A stretch of 64,000 nt of DNA. Origin: Actinomyces sp. 432. Its GTDB lineage: Bacteria; Actinomycetota; Actinomycetes; Actinomycetales; Actinomycetaceae. Position 1 is the stretch's first letter. Each line of letters opens with the position of its first letter. The notes under the pieces were generated by a model. That model ran no database searches. It saw only the letters and a list, made by a program, of their open reading frames with translations, and was not told the origin of the DNA. The stretch spans positions 2,480,001 to 2,544,000 of the forward strand of contig NZ_CP025249.1 in the NCBI RefSeq assembly GCF_009930875.1. Direction: 5' to 3'. Positions 57,481-64,000 of the stretch are shown in pieces. Made by a program: the position numbers and the translations under genes.

Positions 57481-57515
57481 CCCAGGTACACCCGGGCTCT
57501 CCCAGGTTCACCTGG
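57481..57515 (-). promoter_or_regulatory. Operator-like motif pair upstream of OmpA-lipoprotein 1
   Basis: Two near-palindromes about 20 bp apart: CCCAGGTACACCCGGG at 57481-57496 and CCCAGGTTCACCTGG at 57501-57515. They resemble the paired motifs in the divergent promoter of paralogues 2 and 3. Confidence 0.65.
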
Positions 57516-57619
57516 ATGTCGGCCGTCGCCGCGTGCCGCCTCCCGAGCACGGCGGCGACACCCGGATAACGAATTGGGTCGACCATACCGCGCCCAGGGC
57601 GCCCGAGCCACCCACGCCC

Positions 57620-59170
57620 TCACCCGTCGACGACGGGGATGTCGGTGAGGCGCACGGCCAGATGCTGACCGAATGCGTCATCCTCACCGATCATGTCCAT
57701 GATGACAGTGTCCTCACCCGTGTCCGGCCACACAACCGGAAGACTGCGAACGTCATCCGCCTTCATGGTCCCCGATATGTAGCCGGCCAGGACAACGCTG
57801 TCTTCATCGGAGTTCATGAAGTCGACGACCAGATGCCGGGAGTCCCCCTTCAAAAGGGTACAGCCCGAGGTCGCATACGACGACCACATCCTAATGAAAA
57901 GCAAATCATGAGGGATCTCCATCAAGAACGGCGGGACACTCACCTCCTGCTTCGAGGCGATCGTGACCGTGCCGATCAGGTACCCCTCATGCCTGGTGAC
58001 ACTCGCAAGGGAGATACGGGCGGGCACGCCATCGATCTCGATGTCCACGCCGTCCGGCCCTCGCCCAGCCGGCCCCTTGGGATCTGGCATATCACCCGAA
58101 CCTCCAGTCGAGGTAGCGCCTGCCGCAGCGCCCTCGTCAGGGTCGGCGGGTGTAAGCACGATCTCCACCCGCCGGTTCAGCTGCCGGTTCTCATCCGAAT
58201 CGTTAGCCACCCGCGGCTCCGACTCCCCCTTACCCGACACGGACGTCTCCCAAGCAGACAAGTCGGTCAGCTCCCCCAGGCGATCCGACACGGCCTTGGC
58301 CCGCTGCTCCGACAAGTCCTGGTTATGCGCATCGGTGCTCACATCATCCGTATGCCCCGTAACCGCCAGCTCACCGCCTGAGGGGTGAAGCTCCAGCTGC
58401 TCCACCACCGACGCCAGGACCGCATCAGCGGCATCACTCAGATCCGCCGAGTCCGTCGCGAACAACACGTCCCCCGACACATTCACCGTCGTCGAGGCAT
58501 CATCTTTCTCTGTATCCGATGAACGATCCGCAGCCACCACCAATGAATTCAACTCAAACGGGCCGGAATGAATACTCTCATCGATTTGAGCATCAGCAAT
58601 CGCCGCCGTCACATCAAACCCCGCAGCACCGGCAGCCACCACCGGCACATTCAGTGCCATGCCCATTGTCGGCAGCAACAGCTCGACCGACTCCACACCA
58701 TCCGGCAAGGCGCCGAACACCGGGAACAACTCCGCCGAGGCGCCCGGTTCGATATACCCGGCCACTACGCGGGCTCGTCCCACCTCGCGATACACAACAT
58801 TATCCCTGAGGGAGGTCAACTTGACGGACGCCAATGTGCCTATATTCAACCCGTCACCAAACATAGAATTCCCGAGCGAAAAGCGCTCGCCGGAATCAAC
58901 GGAAATGGTCATCATCACCACGGTGTAGCCGCCCTGCACCACCGCAGGACCCACACGCGTAGTCAGCGCCTCGCCCTGCCACACCGACTTCAGCACCACC
59001 GGATCGGAAGACACGGGCGCCGGCGAGGTACTACTCGCCATGGTCGACTCGCCGGACGACGTCGCCACAGCATCCTCACCCTCACCACCGGCTCCGCTCG
59101 AGCAGGACGCCAGCACCACGCCCACCGCCATAGCCGCCGAACCGGTCAGCACCTCACGACGACGCAACAT
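57620..59170 (-). CDS. OmpA-domain lipoprotein, paralogue 2
   Basis: A 516-aa lipoprotein starting MLRRREVLTGSAAMAVGVVL with the lipobox LASC near residue 23. The OmpA-like domain has VLFATDSADLSDAADAVLAS, VTGHTDDVSTDAHNQDLSEQ and LNRRVEIVLTP. The C-terminal domain ends LAVRLTDIPVVDG. The order of domains is the same as in paralogue 1, 173 nt downstream. The ATG at 59170 has AGGAG about 12 nt upstream; a longer in-frame start would read through the operator repeats and is rejected. It diverges from paralogue 3. Confidence 0.8.
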   Translation of the reverse strand: MLRRREVLTGSAAMAVGVVLASCSSGAGGEGEDAVATSSGESTMASSTSPAPVSSDPVVLKSVWQGEALTTRVGPAVVQGGYTVVMMTISVDSGERFSLGNSMFGDGLNIGTLASVKLTSLRDNVVYREVGRARVVAGYIEPGASAELFPVFGALPDGVESVELLLPTMGMALNVPVVAAGAAGFDVTAAIADAQIDESIHSGPFELNSLVVAADRSSDTEKDDASTTVNVSGDVLFATDSADLSDAADAVLASVVEQLELHPSGGELAVTGHTDDVSTDAHNQDLSEQRAKAVSDRLGELTDLSAWETSVSGKGESEPRVANDSDENRQLNRRVEIVLTPADPDEGAAAGATSTGGSGDMPDPKGPAGRGPDGVDIEIDGVPARISLASVTRHEGYLIGTVTIASKQEVSVPPFLMEIPHDLLFIRMWSSYATSGCTLLKGDSRHLVVDFMNSDEDSVVLAGYISGTMKADDVRSLPVVWPDTGEDTVIMDMIGEDDAFGQHLAVRLTDIPVVDG

Positions 59171-59265
59171 AACCGCCACCACTCCTAAACAACACCTGTA
59201 GAGGCTCTTGAACCCGACAACCGTAACAAAACAAATAATTGGGCGCCATGGGCACCACTGCCACA

Positions 59266-59308
59266 CTCCCCGGGTGTACCCGGGGAGTATCCGGGTGTAC
59301 CCGGGGAG
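59266..59308. promoter_or_regulatory. Paired palindromic operator in the divergent lipoprotein promoter
   Basis: Two copies about 21 bp apart (centres near 59276 and 59297). The first (59266-59287) is a 22-bp palindrome broken only at its centre: CTCCCCGGG, TGTA, CCCGGGGAG. The second begins ATCCGGGTGTACCCGGGGAG at 59289. Two-turn spacing and the position between divergent genes suggest a regulator binding as a pair of dimers. Confidence 0.75.
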
Positions 59309-59401
59309 ACGTTGAGTTCTGCCCATCGCGGTCGTCGCGTACCGGCAATAGCGTCTTCGCGCCAGCCCAATTGATTCCAGATGAGTTCAGAAAGGCGCAT
59401 C

Positions 59402-61003
59402 ATGAAGTCCACACTTCACAACCCCAGCGGTCTTCCCCGCCGCTCCCTGCTCTCCCTCCTGTCGCTGTGCGCGGCAGGCACCGGCCTGGCCGCCTGCTCC
59501 GGCGGGCCCCTTTGGCAGGCGACCGATTCCACCGACGACTCGAGCAGTTCTGTGGCGTCTCCCGCGGTGAGCGCACCCCCGGTGCCGACCGCGGACGCGA
59601 GCGGCGCGGTCGCACTGGAATCAGCTCTCGACGGGGTGGCTGCCACTTTCCGTGTAGGGCCTGCCACGGTGCAGGACGGTTACACCATCGTCCGGGTGGA
59701 GGTGTCCACTGACTCCGATGAGGAACTGACTCTCTCCTCGACCTTCAGTGCACCCTCGTCGCCCTACTCGATGCGCGGAATGCGATTGCTCTCGTTGCGG
59801 CAGTCCCTCGTATTCCCCGAGCTCGGAGATCGCTCCGACGAGATGTTCGACGAGATCTCGCGCTTGTCCTCGGTAGAGGTGTTCCCGGTGTTCGAGGCGG
59901 TAGATGACGGCGTCGAGACGGTTGAGCTGTTCCTTCCGAGCGTCGGCGTGGCGGTGGGAGTCCCGGTAGTCGACCCCGAGGACGCCGGCTTTAAGGTCGG
60001 TGAGATGCTCAGCGTGGCGGAGATCGACCGCGAGGCCGACCCCGGCCCCTTCCGCCTCAGTTCGCTGGTGGTCGCCACCGACGGCTCCTATGACACCGAT
60101 GCGGATGAGGACTCCACGACGGTGACGGTCTCTGGAGACGTGACCTTCGGATCGGACTCGACGGAGCTGTCCGCACAGGCTGATGACGTCCTGGCCAAGG
60201 TGGTCGAGCAGCTGACGCTTTACCCGTCCGGCGGGGAGCTGTCGGTTACGGGACACACGGACGACGTCGACGAGGAGGACTACAACCAGGACCTGTCTGA
60301 GCGGCGCGCCCGGGCGGTCGCCGACCGACTGGGCGAACTGACGGACCTGACTCACTGGGACACCACTGTCAGGGGCAAGGGCGAGGCCGAGCCGCGGGCG
60401 GAGGGGACTTCGGATGAGGCGCGTGCCGTGAACCGCCGGGTTGAGGTGGAGCTGACGCCGAAGAACCCTGCGGAGGCGACAGCACTGTCCGCCACGGCTA
60501 CTGCCCCGTCCGCGCCGGCGGACACCTCATCGACTTCATCGGGGCAGGTGCCCAGGTCCGTCGGCCCGGTGGGCACTGGCGCCGACGGCGTGGACGTGCG
60601 CATCAATGATCAAACGGTCCACCTGTCGATGGAGTCCGTGACGCGCGTCGGCGACTATGTGACGGGCTCACTCCTGCTGAGCACGCAGGAGGACGTCAAC
60701 ATCACGGTGAGCCTGTTCGCCCTGCCCGACGAGCTGCAGATTCTGCACTGGCCGGCCTCATTCAGCGCGGTCCACAATCCAACGCTGCTGGAGGGCGGCG
60801 CGCGCTACCTGGCGGCCAACTACCTGGACGCCGAAGGCGAGTACGTCCCCGTCACCAATCGGAGTGTGCGTGAGATCGTGCGCGGCGAGGCCATGCGCCT
60901 GCCGATCATCTGGCCGTACCCGGGTGGCGAGACCATCACACTGGACCTGCCCGGCAAGAACCTCGCCGCGCGCCTGACCGACATTCCGGTGGCCCAGGCC
61001 TGA
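59402..61003 (+). CDS. OmpA-domain lipoprotein, paralogue 3
   Basis: A 533-aa lipoprotein on the plus strand, starting MKSTLHNPSGLPRRSLLSLL with the lipobox LAAC near residue 32. The OmpA-like domain has VTFGSDSTELSAQADDVLAK, VTGHTDDVDEEDYNQDLSER and VNRRVEVELTP. The C-terminal domain ends ARLTDIPVAQA. The ATG at 59402 is preferred because AAAGG lies 7-8 nt upstream; an ATG seven codons earlier has no ribosome-binding site. It converges with the kinase gene, whose end is 13 bp away. Confidence 0.82.
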   Translation: MKSTLHNPSGLPRRSLLSLLSLCAAGTGLAACSGGPLWQATDSTDDSSSSVASPAVSAPPVPTADASGAVALESALDGVAATFRVGPATVQDGYTIVRVEVSTDSDEELTLSSTFSAPSSPYSMRGMRLLSLRQSLVFPELGDRSDEMFDEISRLSSVEVFPVFEAVDDGVETVELFLPSVGVAVGVPVVDPEDAGFKVGEMLSVAEIDREADPGPFRLSSLVVATDGSYDTDADEDSTTVTVSGDVTFGSDSTELSAQADDVLAKVVEQLTLYPSGGELSVTGHTDDVDEEDYNQDLSERRARAVADRLGELTDLTHWDTTVRGKGEAEPRAEGTSDEARAVNRRVEVELTPKNPAEATALSATATAPSAPADTSSTSSGQVPRSVGPVGTGADGVDVRINDQTVHLSMESVTRVGDYVTGSLLLSTQEDVNITVSLFALPDELQILHWPASFSAVHNPTLLEGGARYLAANYLDAEGEYVPVTNRSVREIVRGEAMRLPIIWPYPGGETITLDLPGKNLAARLTDIPVAQA

Positions 61004-61016
61004 GCGGGAACGCGTC

Positions 61017-63437
<2,421 letters not shown>

Positions 63438-63621
63438 GGGCGTCTCCTCGAGAGTGGGTGAGGTGGGGCTGGGCGGATTCCTCGGTCCTGCCGCCTGCGG
63501 GACATCCTAGACGGAAAGTCTCGTTCGGATGACGGTCAGTCCGGAGCCATATCTACCGAACTCGGCACGTAACAACTACCGAACTCGGCGGGGGTGGTGC
63601 AGCCGCGTACCGGAGACGCGA

Positions 63622-63663
63622 AGGCGGCGGGCCGGCACCGCTTGGGGAGCCGGCCCGCCGCCT
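63622..63663 (-). terminator. Hairpin terminator after rplA
   Basis: A perfect 15-bp stem (63622-63636 with 63649-63663; it starts AGGCGGCGGGCC) with a 12-nt loop, about 55 nt past the rplA stop. It probably ends the rplKA transcript. Confidence 0.8.
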
Positions 63664-63718
63664 CGGTCTAGCAGTGAGCGCGGGCGCGCTCAGGGCCTCT
63701 CAGGCCGCTGAGGGCCGG

Positions 63719-64000
63719 TCAGAGCTTGGCCACATCCAAGGGGATGCCGGGGCCCATGGTCGTCGCCACGGTCGCCTTGAGGATGTACCGCCCCTTGGAG
63801 GTCGACGGCTTGAGCCGCTGCACCTCCTCCAGCGCAGCCTGGAAGTTCTCGGCCAGCTGCTCCTCGGAGAAGGAGGACTTGCCGATGACAAAGTTGAGGT
63901 TGCCGGCGCGGTCGACGCGGAACTCGATACGTCCCCCCTTGATGTCGGTCACGGCCTTGGCCACGTCCATGGTGACAGTGCCGGTCTTGGGGTTGGGCAT
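63719..64000 (-). CDS. rplA: 50S ribosomal protein L1, C-terminal part
   Basis: The last 93 residues of L1, a stalk protein that controls E-site tRNA release. The visible part runs [20 protein letters not shown] to [14 protein letters not shown], the standard end of L1. The Met at the window edge is an internal residue of the family, so the gene continues beyond 64000. It is separated from rplJ by about 8 kb of cargo. Confidence 0.96.
   Translation of the reverse strand: MPNPKTGTVTMDVAKAVTDIKGGRIEFRVDRAGNLNFVIGKSSFSEEQLAENFQAALEEVQRLKPSTSKGRYILKATVATTMGPGIPLDVAKL

Overview
This is high-GC DNA from an actinobacterium, most likely the family Actinomycetaceae (Actinomyces or a close relative). 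The clues are TTG/GTG starts on rpoB, rpsL, rpsM and rpoA; zinc-binding (C+) forms of S14 and L36; the actinobacterial order rplJL-rpoBC-rpsLG-fusA-tuf-S10-spc-alpha; and no rpsD between rpsK and rpoA, an order I associate with Actinomycetaceae, Micrococcales and bifidobacteria. This placement is inferred from gene content and has not been checked by alignment. No tRNA, rRNA or CRISPR array was seen.

Layout. Almost everything is on the minus strand, so transcription runs from high to low coordinates. The core backbone, in transcription order, is rplA (63.7 kb, cut by the window edge), rplJ-rplL (55.5-54.5), rpoB-rpoC (54.1-46.5), rpsL-rpsG-fusA (21.6-18.6), tuf (18.4-17.2), the S10 operon rpsJ to rpsQ (16.7-11.4), the spc operon rplN to rplO (9.6-5.2), then secY-adk-map and infA-rpmJ-rpsM-rpsK-rpoA (4.8-0). 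Clean hairpin terminators follow rplA, rplL, rpoC, fusA, tuf and rplO.

Three cargo blocks interrupt this backbone. (1) Between rplA and rplJ (55.8-63.4 kb) lie three paralogous lipoproteins with a central OmpA-like peptidoglycan-binding domain, sharing a palindromic operator-like motif, and a transmembrane Ser/Thr kinase with an extracellular propeller-like domain. (2) Between rpoC and rpsL (22-46 kb) lies an operon of about ten genes: a tubulin/FtsZ-like GTPase of about 1195 aa, a zinc-ribbon double-GTPase family protein, a GAP1-like partner, a cytosolic vWA protein, a membrane-anchored extracellular vWA protein, a multi-domain beta-sandwich protein, a large two-TM protein and small membrane proteins. 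It is followed by tpx and by an insertion-sequence graveyard with unusual multi-copy terminal repeats. (3) At the junction of the S10 and spc operons (10-11.3 kb) a plus-strand gene encodes a Tat-exported protein with five nucleotide-identical 156-bp repeats and a C-terminal CHAP-like domain.

Data quality. At least nine single-base deletions, mostly in C or G runs, break conserved genes that should be intact (rpsK twice, rplE, rpoC, rplL) and also the tubulin-like, GAP1-like and beta-sandwich genes. These look like consensus errors. I annotate those genes over their full span and mark where each frame is lost.
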